Assembly: GCF_005234135.1 (NCBI RefSeq)
Contig: NZ_CP039964.1
Coordinates: 2,224,001-2,288,000, forward strand
From: Pseudorhodobacter turbinis
Lineage (GTDB): Bacteria > Pseudomonadota > Alphaproteobacteria > Rhodobacterales > Rhodobacteraceae
Length of the DNA: 64,000 nt
Direction: 5' to 3'
Positions 46,263 to 55,518 of the stretch are shown one piece after another. The stretch's first letter is position 1; each line of letters begins with the position of its first letter. Position numbers and translations under genes: made by a program. The notes under the pieces are model-generated. The model had not been told where the DNA came from. It did no database searches and saw nothing but the letters and a program-made list of their open reading frames with translations.

Positions 46263-47498
46263 ATGACCAAATCCCCCCTGTTCACGCCGGTGCTTATTGC
46301 CGGCTGTGCGATCTTGATGATCAATTTCGCGATCCGCGCCAGCTTTGGCGTGTTCCAGATCCCGATCGCGACAGAGTTTAATTGGCTGCGGTCGGATTTC
46401 TCGATGGCGATTGCGATTCAGAATTTGGCGTGGGGCATCGGGCAGCCGGTCTTTGGCGCATTGGCCGAACGGTTTGGTGACCGTCGCGCGATTATCGCAG
46501 GCGCACTGCTTTATGCGGCGGGGCTGGTGCTGTCATCCTTGGCGGTGACGCCGGGGCAACATTGGCTGCTGGAGATTCTGGTGGGCTTTGGCATTGCGGG
46601 TACCGGCTTCGGCGTGATTTTGGCGATTGTGGGGCGGGCCTCCTCGGCCGAAAATCGCAGTTTGGCCTTGGGGATTGCCACGGCGGCCGGCTCGGCAGGG
46701 CAGGTGTTCGGCGCCCCCAGCGCCGAGATTTTGCTGCAATTTTACAGCTGGCAAACGGTGTTCGTGATCTTTGCTGTCGTCATTCTATGCGTGCTGTTTG
46801 CGTTGCCATTTCTGCGTGCGCCGATCACGGCAACCAAGGAAGAGCTGCAAGAAAGCCTTGGCACTGTGTTGCGCAGCGCGTTCAAAGACCCGAGCTACAC
46901 GATGATATTCCTAGGCTTTTTCTCATGCGGGTATCAGCTGGCATTTATCACCGCGCATTTTCCGGCCTTCGTGACCGAGATGTGCGGGCCGATCAACCAG
47001 GCGGGATATCTGGCGGCGATCGGGATTTCGTCCACCTCGGTGCTGGGGGCGGTGGCGATTTCGGTGATCGGATTGGCCAATATCGCGGGGGCGATCTATG
47101 CGGGGTGGCTGGGCAATCGCTATTCCAAGAAATACCTGCTGGCGGGGATTTATGCGGCGCGGACGGTTGCGGCGGCGGCCTTTATACTGGTGCCGATGAC
47201 GCCCGCGTCGGTCTTGGTCTTCTCCTTGGTGATGGGGTCCTTGTGGCTGGCGACGGTGCCGCTGACATCGGGGCTGGTCGCGCATCTGTTCGGGCTGCGC
47301 TATATGGGCACGCTTTACGGGTTTGTGTTCCTGAGCCACCAGCTGGGGTCGTTCATGGGTGTCTGGCTGGGCGGCAAAATGTATGACCTGACCGGCGATT
47401 ACACCATGGTTTGGTGGATCGGGGTCGGCGTTGGCGCGTTTTCGGCGCTTGTGCATTTGCCAATTCGTGAGCGGCGCGTCGGTCTGGCCGCGGCGTAA
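46263..47498 (+). CDS. MFS transporter (monocarboxylate/OFA-like)
   Basis: 411-aa, twelve-helix carrier with 'INFAIRASFGVFQIPIATEFNW', 'GQPVFGALAERFGDRRAIIAGALLYAAGLVL' (motif A, GALAERFGDRR) and 'YLGNRYSKKYLLAG'-like cytoplasmic loop between halves ('GWLGNRYSKKYLLAGIY'). Such roseobacter carriers are often grouped with monocarboxylate permeases. The substrate is unknown. It lies 96 nt after dgoK, has GGAG before the ATG, and could import sugar acids fed to DgoK, though that is guesswork. Confidence 0.8.
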   Translation: MTKSPLFTPVLIAGCAILMINFAIRASFGVFQIPIATEFNWLRSDFSMAIAIQNLAWGIGQPVFGALAERFGDRRAIIAGALLYAAGLVLSSLAVTPGQHWLLEILVGFGIAGTGFGVILAIVGRASSAENRSLALGIATAAGSAGQVFGAPSAEILLQFYSWQTVFVIFAVVILCVLFALPFLRAPITATKEELQESLGTVLRSAFKDPSYTMIFLGFFSCGYQLAFITAHFPAFVTEMCGPINQAGYLAAIGISSTSVLGAVAISVIGLANIAGAIYAGWLGNRYSKKYLLAGIYAARTVAAAAFILVPMTPASVLVFSLVMGSLWLATVPLTSGLVAHLFGLRYMGTLYGFVFLSHQLGSFMGVWLGGKMYDLTGDYTMVWWIGVGVGAFSALVHLPIRERRVGLAAA

Positions 47499-47568
47499 AA
47501 TGGTGCTTGGCCCTTCCCCTTGGTCACGCTTTGGGGTAAGGCGCAGACGGACATAAATGGAGGCCATG

Positions 47569-48591
47569 ATGGGCTATAGAGTCGCTATCGTTGGGGCCAC
47601 GGGCAACGTGGGCCGCGAAATGCTGAATATCCTCGCTGAGCGGGAATTCCCGGTGGATGAGATTGTGGCGCTTGCGTCGCGTAAATCCATGGGAACAGAA
47701 GTCAGTTTTGGCGACAAGACCTTGAAATGCAAAGACCTTGATACCTTTGATTTCACCGGCTGGGATATTGCGCTTTTTGCCGTCGGCTCCGATGCGACCA
47801 AGATCTATGCCCCCAAGGCAGCTGCTGCGGGCTGTGTGGTGATCGATAACTCCAGCCTGTACCGCTATGATCCGGATGTGCCGCTGATCGTGCCAGAGGT
47901 GAATGCCGATGCGGTGGTTGGCTATACCAAAAAGATGATCATCGCGAACCCGAACTGTTCGACCGCGCAGATGGTTGTGGCGTTGAAGCCTTTGCATGAC
48001 CGCGCGACGATCAAGCGGGTTGTGGTTTCGACCTATCAATCCGTGTCCGGTGCCGGCAAAGAAGGTATCGACGAGCTTTGGGACCAGACCAAAAGCATCT
48101 ATAACCCGACCGACAACAAGCCGCCCAAGAAGTTCACCAAGCAGATCGCTTTCAACGTGATCCCGCATATCGATGTGTTCCTCGATGACGGCTCCACCAA
48201 GGAAGAGTGGAAGATGGTCGCGGAAACCAAGAAGATCATGGGCAAGGACATCAAAGTCACCGCGACTTGCGTGCGGGTGCCGGTGTTTGTTGGTCACGCC
48301 GAATCGATCAACATCGAGTTCGAAGAGTTCCTGGATGAGCATGAAGCCCGCGATATCTTGCGTGAGGCGCCGGGCATCATGGTTGTCGATAAGCGCGAAG
48401 ATGGTGGCTATGTGACGCCGGTGGAATGCGTCGGCGATTTCGCCACTTTCATCAGCCGTATCCGGCAAGACAGCACCATCGATAACGGCATTAACCTGTG
48501 GTGCGTTTCTGACAACCTGCGCAAGGGGGCTGCATTGAACGCAGTGCAAATCGCCGAGGTTCTGGGCCAGCGTTGTTTGAAAAAGGGCTAA
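47569..48591 (+). CDS. asd: Aspartate-semialdehyde dehydrogenase
   Basis: 340-aa enzyme of the aspartate pathway (lysine, threonine, methionine, diaminopimelate), reducing aspartyl phosphate with NADPH. N-terminal 'VAIVGATGNVGREML', catalytic Cys in 'IIANPNCSTAQMV', and 'STYQSVSGAGKEG' are canonical. The ATG at 47569 lies 5 nt after GGAGG; two other in-frame ATGs (47557, 47566) precede it. It is followed by a terminator. Confidence 0.97.
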   Translation: MGYRVAIVGATGNVGREMLNILAEREFPVDEIVALASRKSMGTEVSFGDKTLKCKDLDTFDFTGWDIALFAVGSDATKIYAPKAAAAGCVVIDNSSLYRYDPDVPLIVPEVNADAVVGYTKKMIIANPNCSTAQMVVALKPLHDRATIKRVVVSTYQSVSGAGKEGIDELWDQTKSIYNPTDNKPPKKFTKQIAFNVIPHIDVFLDDGSTKEEWKMVAETKKIMGKDIKVTATCVRVPVFVGHAESINIEFEEFLDEHEARDILREAPGIMVVDKREDGGYVTPVECVGDFATFISRIRQDSTIDNGINLWCVSDNLRKGAALNAVQIAEVLGQRCLKKG

Positions 48592-48618
48592 GGCCCGCGT
48601 GACGGATCTATCTTGAAG

Positions 48619-48650
48619 CCTCGCCCTTTTGGGGGGCGGGGTTTTCTTTT
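48619..48650 (+). terminator. Terminator after asd
   Basis: 8-bp stem CCTCGCCC (48619-48626) / GGGCGGGG (48634-48641), 7-nt loop, followed by TTTTCTTTT. Confidence 0.8.
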
Positions 48651-48652
48651 GG

Positions 48653-50050
48653 CTAGCCGATCAATTCGCGCAGAACCTGCATCATGTTGGTGAACCAGCC
48701 AGAGGCGCTGCCTTGGACAATCTGTAGCCAGCCTTTGATCAGCGTCTCATTGCCGAGCAACCACTGTAAAAAGTCATGGCTAAGGATCACTGTTGTGCCG
48801 CCTTTCCCAGCAGCATAGACCGCCCGGCCAGCAGCCCCGAGCATATTCCACACCCGTCCACGCAGCATTTTCTCGCCGATCTCGGCTGATGGCCCCTCGC
48901 CCTTTGCGGCGGCAAGATCATCCGCCATGGCGGCTTGATCCTCAACGTCCAGCGCCAATGGCTTGTCTTCAAGGCTTGTGACCAGCGGTTCGGCGGCGGC
49001 GACCTCATCGGGGCGGCGTTGGCCGGTTAGGCCTGCCAGCATTTGCGCATGAATATCGGCCCCATTGAGGAAACCCATGAAAAACAGCCCATGCGTTTCC
49101 ACGACATCCTGCAAAGGGGCGGCGATCAGCGGGGGTATCACGTCATTGAAGCGACCGTGCTTTTCGGCCTTGGCGTCGGCCTCATAGGCCACGCGCAGGG
49201 TGTTGCCCGCCGAATAGAGCCGCTTGAGGCGTATCTCGGCCAAGGGCTTGGCGATCTGGGTGCGGTAACGTTCGGCTGAGCGGCGCAGCGCGGCCCATTC
49301 GTTCGAGGCGCCGATCGCCTCGATCAGGGTTGCCGCCTTATCGACGAGGTCTTCGCGCAGCCCCTCTTGGTCTTCATCCCCGCCAATAGGTGCGCTGTCT
49401 TGGGACCGCATCGGGCCATCAGGCGGCAGGACGTATCCGGGGGCCAGTGGCGCATCCGCCACGACCTCACCCGGCGGCACCCAGCCCGCGTCGATCAGGT
49501 CCAACAGGGCTTGCGCGCGTTCTTGGCTGTCTTCGATCTCTGAAATTGTGGCAACCCGTTCGTCTGCTTTGGCCGCGGTGCAGTGGCGAAATGTTAGCAA
49601 GAAGGGTCCCGAGGTCGCCATCTTTGTTGCATAGTCGCGCAGCAAGCGGATGTCGGAAATTTGGGTTCCATCGAGGAGCAGTGCGACCAATGTACCCAAG
49701 GCGTTGATGTGGGGAAGTGCTGCCTCTGTAATTTTCGTATTGGAAAGGACCAGCGCCTCTAATTTGTGATGGTTCCGAATATGTGCGATGCCCGCATCCG
49801 TGACTGGCGTGCCGGCTAAACCGAGAGTTCGTAAATCTGATAAATTGCTGATTTGGGCGAGGCTTGCATCTGTGAGACGCGTGTTCCTGAAATCGAGTTG
49901 CCCCACCCCGGAAAGCTCGGCAATGCTGGGGGGCAACTCTTCGAGCGCGCGGGTTTCGTCTGTATCGAAATCGAGGTCGAATTCACCGCTCCGCTTCGCC
50001 TCCTCAATCATCCGTTCGGCGGCGGCATAGGCTTTTTCTGCGTCTGTCAT
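48653..50050 (-). CDS. Leucine-rich-repeat protein of unknown function
   Basis: 465-aa. Residues ~40-140 hold about four to five irregular leucine-rich repeats of the 'TDAGIAHIRNHHKLEALVLSNTKIT' type (e.g. LRTLGLAGTPVTDAG, LVALLLDGTQISD). The remaining ~320 residues have no clear domain: an acidic Pro-rich linker, a charged helical stretch (~250-330) and a hydrophobic C-terminus ('GTTVILSHDFLQWLLGN ... WFTNMMQVLRELIG'), possibly membrane-active. No signal peptide, so a cytoplasmic or non-classically exported protein. It stands alone between asd's terminator and the carbonic anhydrase gene, 48 nt downstream of the latter and probably in the same transcript. Confidence 0.75.
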   Translation of the reverse strand: MTDAEKAYAAAERMIEEAKRSGEFDLDFDTDETRALEELPPSIAELSGVGQLDFRNTRLTDASLAQISNLSDLRTLGLAGTPVTDAGIAHIRNHHKLEALVLSNTKITEAALPHINALGTLVALLLDGTQISDIRLLRDYATKMATSGPFLLTFRHCTAAKADERVATISEIEDSQERAQALLDLIDAGWVPPGEVVADAPLAPGYVLPPDGPMRSQDSAPIGGDEDQEGLREDLVDKAATLIEAIGASNEWAALRRSAERYRTQIAKPLAEIRLKRLYSAGNTLRVAYEADAKAEKHGRFNDVIPPLIAAPLQDVVETHGLFFMGFLNGADIHAQMLAGLTGQRRPDEVAAAEPLVTSLEDKPLALDVEDQAAMADDLAAAKGEGPSAEIGEKMLRGRVWNMLGAAGRAVYAAGKGGTTVILSHDFLQWLLGNETLIKGWLQIVQGSASGWFTNMMQVLRELIG

Positions 50051-50098
50051 GCTCTGCCTTTCTTGCGGGTGGTCGGGGGGCGGCCCCCCGACCTTAGC

Positions 50099-50746
50099 CT
50101 AGATTTTGACAAAACGACCCATGGCGGGGTCGTATTGCTCCAGCGCGCCCTCTCCCACATCGGTCCAAAGCCCGTGAATCGTCAGGCGGTCATCCTCGAC
50201 GGCGGTTTTCACGAAGGGGAATGTCATCAGGTTTTCAAGGCTGATCAGCACCGCCTCTTTTTCCAGGGCACGGGTGCGGTCGGCTTCATCAACGTCCTTC
50301 ACGCGCTCAAAGCCGGGGCGCAAGATGTCCATCCAGCGGCCCACAAAGCTGGAGCTTTCCAAAAGCTCGGGCGCGGTGCCGCTGCACATATCATGACAGC
50401 CCTTAATCCCGCCACAGTTGGAATGCCCCAGCACAACGATATGCGCGACTTTCAGCGCTTGTACCGCGTATTCTACCGTGGCCGAGGTGCCGTGATTCTT
50501 GCCGTCCGGCGTATAGGGCGGCACGAGGTTTGCGATATTGCGGTGGATGAAAAACTCTCCCTCATCCGCGCCAAAAATCGAGGTGACATGCACGCGGCTG
50601 TCACAGCAAGAAATCACCATCGCGCGAGGGTGCTGGCCGGATTCTGCAAGCCGCCGATACCACGCCTTATTGTCGGAATATGTCGTTGCGCGCCAACCAT
50701 GATAACGTTGGATCAGGTAGCTCGGCAGCGGTTTGGCGTTTTGCAT
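50099..50746 (-). CDS. Beta-class carbonic anhydrase
   Basis: 215-aa zinc enzyme interconverting CO2 and bicarbonate. Zinc ligands: Cys in 'VISCCDSRVH', with the Asp-Arg pair, and His/Cys in 'VVLGHSNCGGIKG'. 'DEGEFFIHRNIANLVPPY' and 'TSATVEYAVQALKVAHI' are also standard. The start at 50746 has AAGGAG 7 nt upstream. Full length. The divergent gene is the small unknown at 50884. Confidence 0.94.
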   Translation of the reverse strand: MQNAKPLPSYLIQRYHGWRATTYSDNKAWYRRLAESGQHPRAMVISCCDSRVHVTSIFGADEGEFFIHRNIANLVPPYTPDGKNHGTSATVEYAVQALKVAHIVVLGHSNCGGIKGCHDMCSGTAPELLESSSFVGRWMDILRPGFERVKDVDEADRTRALEKEAVLISLENLMTFPFVKTAVEDDRLTIHGLWTDVGEGALEQYDPAMGRFVKI

Positions 50747-50883
50747 CAGGTGCTCCTTGGTCAAGTGGGGGAGTATTAGGGGCTGGTTTAAGAAAATTCG
50801 AGAGGTTTCGTACTTTGGCTGCAACCTTTTCTTCAGGTCTTTTGGTCAAATTGGCCCTCGGTGTGTTGGAGTATGAGGGTAAA

Positions 50884-51267
50884 ATGAGTGCAACGATAAT
50901 GGAACTTAAGCCGAACGACCGGATTTGCCAGGATGCAGAACCGATTGCCCTGATCTATCGGTCAATGGGCACGAAGGTTGCCGAAGAGGTTGTAAGTCGT
51001 GCGTTGACCGAACTTACCCTGTCGATGGCCAATATGGCGGAGCAGGTAGAGGGTAAGGACCTGTTGAATCTGGCGCGCCGGTTGCGCCGGTTGGAACGTA
51101 TGGCGACGCAATTGGGGCTTGTTAGCCTTAGCCGCGTTGCGATTGACGTGCGCAATTGTCTGGAGGCCGAGGATGTTACGGCCTTCTCGGCGGTCTGGGC
51201 GCGGCTTTTACGGGTCGCAAAGCGGTCTTTGGCGGCCGAGAGCGGCGCATTGGATCAACAGATCTAG
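50884..51267 (+). CDS. Small helical protein of unknown function
   Basis: 127-aa, Arg/Leu/Ala-rich and almost wholly helical ('EEVVSRALTELTLSMANMAEQVEG', 'LLNLARRLRRLERMATQLGLVSLSRVAIDVRNCLEAED'). No signal peptide. The compact helical bundle with a C-terminal 'VWARLLRVAKRSLAAESGALDQQI' recalls HPt or regulator-partner folds, but no active-site His is obvious. GAGGG precedes the ATG at 50884; an ATG at 50899 is possible. It is divergent from carbonic anhydrase and 102 nt before the aminopeptidase. Confidence 0.65.
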   Translation: MSATIMELKPNDRICQDAEPIALIYRSMGTKVAEEVVSRALTELTLSMANMAEQVEGKDLLNLARRLRRLERMATQLGLVSLSRVAIDVRNCLEAEDVTAFSAVWARLLRVAKRSLAAESGALDQQI

Positions 51268-51369
51268 GCGCCTTACGGAGAAAAATGGCAAGGGGCCGGT
51301 TTTTGGGTTTCGGTTCGGGGTTGAAACGTCCTAGGCTCTGCGAAAGTGCCTAAGAATGGAACCTCTGAA

Positions 51370-52746
51370 ATGCTTGAATTTGCCCCTGCTGAATGTGCCT
51401 CCCGGCCAATCCATATTGTCCCTGCGGACGCTTTGGATGATTGGCTTGCCACGCAAGCGGCCCCCGTGCAGGCATGGTTGAAGACGACCGGCTTTAAGGC
51501 GGGTCTTGGGCAGCTTGCGTTGCTGCCGGGGGATGATGGCGGGGTCGGTGCGGCTGTGCTTGGTTATGGCACGGCAAAGGCACGGGCCCGCAGCCGTTTT
51601 GGCATGGCGGCTTCCTTGCCTGCGGGCGACTGGCATTATCAGACCGATTTGACCGGTGCGGCCTTGGATGAGGTGGTTCTGGCCTGGTTTCTGGCGCAGT
51701 ACCGTTTTGACCGTTATCGCAGCGATGCAAAAGACCTGCCGCGTCTGAAAGCCCCCGCAGGGGCGGACAGCGCGCGCCTTCTGGCCATGGTCGAGGGCGA
51801 GTTTTTGACGCGCGATCTGATCAATACCCCCGCCAACGATATGGGCCCGCAAGAGCTGGAAGATGCGTTTTGCAAGCTGGCAGAGCAGCATGGCGCCAAA
51901 GTGCAGGTGACGCGCGGCGATGATTTGCTGGGACAAAACCTACCGATGATACATGCTGTCGGGCGTGCCTCAACCCGTGCGCCGCGTTTGCTGGACATGC
52001 GCTGGGGGGATGCGGGGCCGCAACTGGTGCTAGTTGGCAAGGGAGTGTGCTTTGATACGGGCGGGCTGGATATCAAACCGCCGGCGGGCATGCTTTTGAT
52101 GAAGAAGGATATGGGCGGGGCGGCGACGGTGCTGGGCCTTGCGCATATGATCATGGCGCTGGGCTTGCGGTTGCGCTTGCGGGTGCTGGTGCCCGCGGTG
52201 GAAAATGCGATCTCTGGCTCTGCGATGCGGCCGGGGGATATTCTGACCTCTCGCAAAGGGTTGACGGTGGAGGTGAATAACACCGATGCCGAGGGGCGCT
52301 TGGTTCTGGCCGATGCGCTGGCGCTTGCGGATGAGGGGGATGCCGATCTGGTAATCTCGATGGCGACCCTGACGGGGGCGGCGCGCGTGGCCGTCGGGCC
52401 CGATCTGGCACCGTTTTTCACCGATGATGACGGGTTTGCGACCGCTCTTTCCACGGCGGGTGTGCAGGCGCATGACCCGGTTTGGCGCTTGCCGCTGTGG
52501 CCGGGCTATGAAGCGATGATCGAGCCGGGCATCGCGGATCTGGACAATGCGCCCGCTGGCGGTTTTGCCGGGGCAAGCACGGCGGCCCTGTTCTTACGAC
52601 GTTTCGTGGACAATCCGGCCTATGTGCATTTTGATATCTACGGCCATCAGCCGACAGCCGCCCCCGCCCGCCCGAAAGGTGGCGTCGGGCAGGGCGCGCG
52701 GGCGATTCTTGCCGCCCTGCCGCAGATGCTCGGGAAGGAATTGTGA
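51370..52746 (+). CDS. Leucyl aminopeptidase family (M17) protein
   Basis: ~458-aa di-zinc aminopeptidase. The metal/catalytic signature 'VEVNNTDAEGRLVLADAL' is intact, along with 'LVLVGKGVCFDTGGLDIKP', 'MKKDMGGAATVLGL', 'VPAVENAISGSAMRPGDIL' and 'DLVISMATLTGAARVA'. The shorter N-domain is of the PepB-like type. A GTG at 51346 would add 8 residues. The stop overlaps the next gene's ATG (TGATG), implying coupling. A role in peptide or muropeptide-derived amino-acid turnover is plausible given the next gene. Confidence 0.92.
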   Translation: MLEFAPAECASRPIHIVPADALDDWLATQAAPVQAWLKTTGFKAGLGQLALLPGDDGGVGAAVLGYGTAKARARSRFGMAASLPAGDWHYQTDLTGAALDEVVLAWFLAQYRFDRYRSDAKDLPRLKAPAGADSARLLAMVEGEFLTRDLINTPANDMGPQELEDAFCKLAEQHGAKVQVTRGDDLLGQNLPMIHAVGRASTRAPRLLDMRWGDAGPQLVLVGKGVCFDTGGLDIKPPAGMLLMKKDMGGAATVLGLAHMIMALGLRLRLRVLVPAVENAISGSAMRPGDILTSRKGLTVEVNNTDAEGRLVLADALALADEGDADLVISMATLTGAARVAVGPDLAPFFTDDDGFATALSTAGVQAHDPVWRLPLWPGYEAMIEPGIADLDNAPAGGFAGASTAALFLRRFVDNPAYVHFDIYGHQPTAAPARPKGGVGQGARAILAALPQMLGKEL

Positions 52747-53585
52747 TGGATGCGCCTGTGTTTGACCGGCGGTTGACGCTTGCGAATGAGCGGGTGGCCG
52801 ATATTTCCCTTCAGGGGCAGGTCTCTGCCCCCGCCTATGCCTATGCGGTCCCATGTGAGGTTGCGGTGCCGGTGGTTGATCTTTTGCGCAGCCCCGACGG
52901 CCCGCGCGACCGTCAGCTTTTGCTTGGTGACGGGTTTGAGGTGATTGAACAGCATGGGGGCTTTGCCTTCGGGCGGGCCACCAAAGACGGCTATTGCGGC
53001 TATGTCCCGGAAACGGCCCTTTGCGCGCCAACGCGGGTAACCCATTGGCTCGCCGCGCCTGCCAGCCACCTTTATTCGGAGCCGCGCGCGCAGGCCCCGC
53101 AATCGGTGGGTATCAGTTTTGGCACGCGCCTGCACGCGATTGACCCGTCGGGGGAATTTACCGAAACCCCGCACGGATTTGTGCCAACGGGGCATTTACT
53201 GCCCTTGGGCAGTTGGTACAGCGATCCGGTAGAGGTCGCGCGCCTGTTTCTGGGTACCCCGTATCTTTGGGGCGGAAACAGCCATTCCGGCATTGATTGC
53301 TCTGGCCTGATACAGCTTTCGCATCTGGCCTGTGGGATCGACTGCCCAGGCGATAGCGACATGCAAGAACGTATGGGCCAAGCTGTGCCAGAGGGCGAGG
53401 CGGCCCGGCGCGGTGATCTTTTGTTCTGGAAGGGCCATGTTGCGATGATGGTCGATGCTGAGCTGATGATCCACGCCACCGGTGCCTTCATGGCGACTGT
53501 GATGGAACCCGCCGCCGAGGCAATCACCCGCATCCGGCACAACGGCAGCGGAGAGGTGACGGCGCGGCGCAGGCCAAGGGGATAG
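52746..53585 (+). CDS. NlpC/P60-family cell-wall hydrolase with SH3-like domains
   Basis: 279-aa C40 peptidase. The N-terminal ~140 residues carry two SH3b-like segments (about 40-75 and 85-140). The C-terminal NlpC/P60 domain has Cys in 'HSGIDCSGLIQLSHL', His in 'WKGHVAMMVDAELMIHATG' and the third polar residue in the following strand. It should cleave peptidoglycan stem peptides (gamma-D-Glu-DAP bond). No signal peptide is evident, so it may act on recycled, cytoplasmic muropeptides with the upstream aminopeptidase, as in dipeptidyl-peptidase VI pathways. It starts within the aminopeptidase stop. Confidence 0.9.
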   Translation: MDAPVFDRRLTLANERVADISLQGQVSAPAYAYAVPCEVAVPVVDLLRSPDGPRDRQLLLGDGFEVIEQHGGFAFGRATKDGYCGYVPETALCAPTRVTHWLAAPASHLYSEPRAQAPQSVGISFGTRLHAIDPSGEFTETPHGFVPTGHLLPLGSWYSDPVEVARLFLGTPYLWGGNSHSGIDCSGLIQLSHLACGIDCPGDSDMQERMGQAVPEGEAARRGDLLFWKGHVAMMVDAELMIHATGAFMATVMEPAAEAITRIRHNGSGEVTARRRPRG

Positions 53586-53662
53586 GTTGCCCTGCGCTTG
53601 TCCCCCAAGGGCGGTTTTTGTTGGCCGATTTGCCGCAAACCCGTAAAGAATTATCCTTAACG

Positions 53663-53681
53663 CCCCCTTTTCGGGGGTTTT
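53663..53681 (+). terminator. Terminator after NlpC/P60 gene
   Basis: CCCCC (53663-53667) / GGGGG (53673-53677), 5-nt loop, TTTT tail, short but clean. Confidence 0.6.
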
Positions 53682-53755
53682 GCGTACCAAGGCCTTGACC
53701 TAGGCCTATGAAAATGGCCGTTCTGGGAAAAATGAACCAAGGAAGAGAGCGCAGC

Positions 53756-54577
53756 GTGACAAACGTTCTAGTAAACCGCCGGACTTTTTTATCTGTTGCG
53801 GGTACCGCCCTTTTGGGGGCCTGCGCCAACAGTCAGGCGATTATCCCATCAGCCGGTTTTATCGAGGGCTATGGCCCGGTCTATGACAGCGGCTATGCCC
53901 TGCCGGGCGTTCCCTCCAGCTATTTGCAAGGGGTGAACCGTCAGATCACGGGCACCTATCTGGGGGAACAGCCTCCCGGCACCATCGACGTCGATCCCTA
54001 TGCAAAATTCCTCTATTTCGTGCGTGAGGGTGCCGATTCTGTGCGCTTTCCAATCGGGGCAGGTCGCGCCGGGCGCAGTTTCTCGGGCGATGGGGTGATC
54101 CGCGTCAAAAAGAAATGGCCCGGTTGGACGCCAACCAAGAACATGCTGCGCACCGAGCCAGAGATTTACGGCCCCTTTGCACGCGGCATTGCCGGTGGTT
54201 TGCGCAGCCCCTTGGGCGCGCGTGCCCTGTATCTGTACCGTGGCGGGCGGGATACCTATTACCGCATCCACGGCACCAATGCGCTTGATTCTGTTGGAAA
54301 CTCCAGCTCGGCCGGTTGTATCCGTATGTTCAATCAAGACATGATCGCGCTTTATGAAATGGTGCCGCTGGGCACCCGCGTTCATGTCCGCTCTGAGGCG
54401 GAATCCCTGCGAGTGGACCCTGAAAACTTCGACCGTGGCCAAGAGGTTCCGGCCCAACGCGTTGATCCTGAGCTGGTCTATGGTGAGGAAGCGCTTGCCA
54501 ATGATCGCAGCCCGGATTTCGAAGATCCGCGCGACGGCATGGTGCCGGGAATGGATGCAGGCAACGTCCCGCTTTGA
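53756..54577 (+). CDS. L,D-transpeptidase (YkuD), Tat-type lipoprotein
   Basis: ~273-aa exported enzyme making or breaking 3-3 cross-links or attaching proteins to peptidoglycan. N-terminus 'NRRTFLSVAGTALLGAC': twin-arginine plus lipobox-like LLGAC, so a probable Tat-exported lipoprotein. Catalytic motif HGTN (~196) and SSSAGCIRM with the nucleophilic Cys (~211) are intact, as in the ErfK/YbiS/YkuD group. A GTG at 53756 lies 6 nt after GAGAG; ATGs at 53708 and 53732 are alternatives and would move the signal inward. It follows a terminator, so it probably has its own promoter. Confidence 0.9.
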   Translation: MTNVLVNRRTFLSVAGTALLGACANSQAIIPSAGFIEGYGPVYDSGYALPGVPSSYLQGVNRQITGTYLGEQPPGTIDVDPYAKFLYFVREGADSVRFPIGAGRAGRSFSGDGVIRVKKKWPGWTPTKNMLRTEPEIYGPFARGIAGGLRSPLGARALYLYRGGRDTYYRIHGTNALDSVGNSSSAGCIRMFNQDMIALYEMVPLGTRVHVRSEAESLRVDPENFDRGQEVPAQRVDPELVYGEEALANDRSPDFEDPRDGMVPGMDAGNVPL

Positions 54578-54678
54578 GGCGGGGCAGGGCACTGCGGCGC
54601 AAGATTATTGTTGGTGAAGCATGGGGGTGGCCTGTATAAAGGCGGCTCCCATCCCTCTTGAAGGAGCGCAAGAGAGAC

Positions 54679-55518
54679 ATGAGCGCAAGTACACCTGTTC
54701 GCCCGACCCTTCCGGTCGATATCCTGTTCCGTAAAGGGGGCGAGCCGCTGGTCTGTTTGACGGCTTATACCACCCCTGTGGCCCGGCTTGTGGACCCGCA
54801 TTGCGATGTGGTGCTGGTTGGCGACAGTCTTGGCATGGTGCTTTACGGGTTGCCTTCTACGCTTGGTGTGACGATGGAAATGATGATCGCCCATGGGCAG
54901 GCGGTGATGCGGGGCATCACCCATGCGATGCCGGTGATCGACATGCCCTTTGGCAGCTATGAGGAAAGCCCCGGGCAAGCCTTTCGCAACGCCAGCCGCC
55001 TGATGGCGGAAACGGGCGCGCCGGCGGTAAAGCTGGAAGGCGGCGTTCATATGCAGGATACGATTGCTTTCTTGACCGCGCGGGGTGTGCCGGTGATGGC
55101 GCATATCGGCCTGACGCCGCAGGCGGTGAACACGCTGGGCGGCTATAAGGTTGTGGGCCGTGACGATGAGGCCGCGCAGGTGATGGCCGATGCCAAGGCG
55201 GTGCAGGCGGCGGGGGCGTTCTCGGTCGTGCTGGAGAAGACACCCGAAGGGCTGTCGGAGCGGATCACGCAGGCGCTGACCATTCCGACGATAGGCATCG
55301 GGGCTGGCGCGGGCTGTGACGGCCAGATTTTGGTGGTTGATGATATGCTGGGCCTGTTCACCGATTTTCAACCCAAATTCGTGAAACGCTATGCTTCGCT
55401 GGGACAGACTGCCTCTGATGCGATTGCCGATTACGCGGCTGAGGTTCGCACCCGCGCCTTTCCAGCGCCAGAGCATTCCTTTGCCGATGTCTTGCCTGCA
55501 AAAGGTGCGGAAAAATGA
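54679..55518 (+). CDS. panB: 3-methyl-2-oxobutanoate hydroxymethyltransferase
   Basis: 279-aa first enzyme of pantothenate synthesis (ketopantoate from 2-ketoisovalerate and methylene-THF). Motifs '[29 protein letters not shown]', '[13 protein letters not shown]'-type metal site ('[15 protein letters not shown]'), '[21 protein letters not shown]' and '[17 protein letters not shown]'. The stop overlaps panC by ATGA. The ATG at 54679 is chosen over an upstream TTG. Confidence 0.97.
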   Translation: MSASTPVRPTLPVDILFRKGGEPLVCLTAYTTPVARLVDPHCDVVLVGDSLGMVLYGLPSTLGVTMEMMIAHGQAVMRGITHAMPVIDMPFGSYEESPGQAFRNASRLMAETGAPAVKLEGGVHMQDTIAFLTARGVPVMAHIGLTPQAVNTLGGYKVVGRDDEAAQVMADAKAVQAAGAFSVVLEKTPEGLSERITQALTIPTIGIGAGAGCDGQILVVDDMLGLFTDFQPKFVKRYASLGQTASDAIADYAAEVRTRAFPAPEHSFADVLPAKGAEK

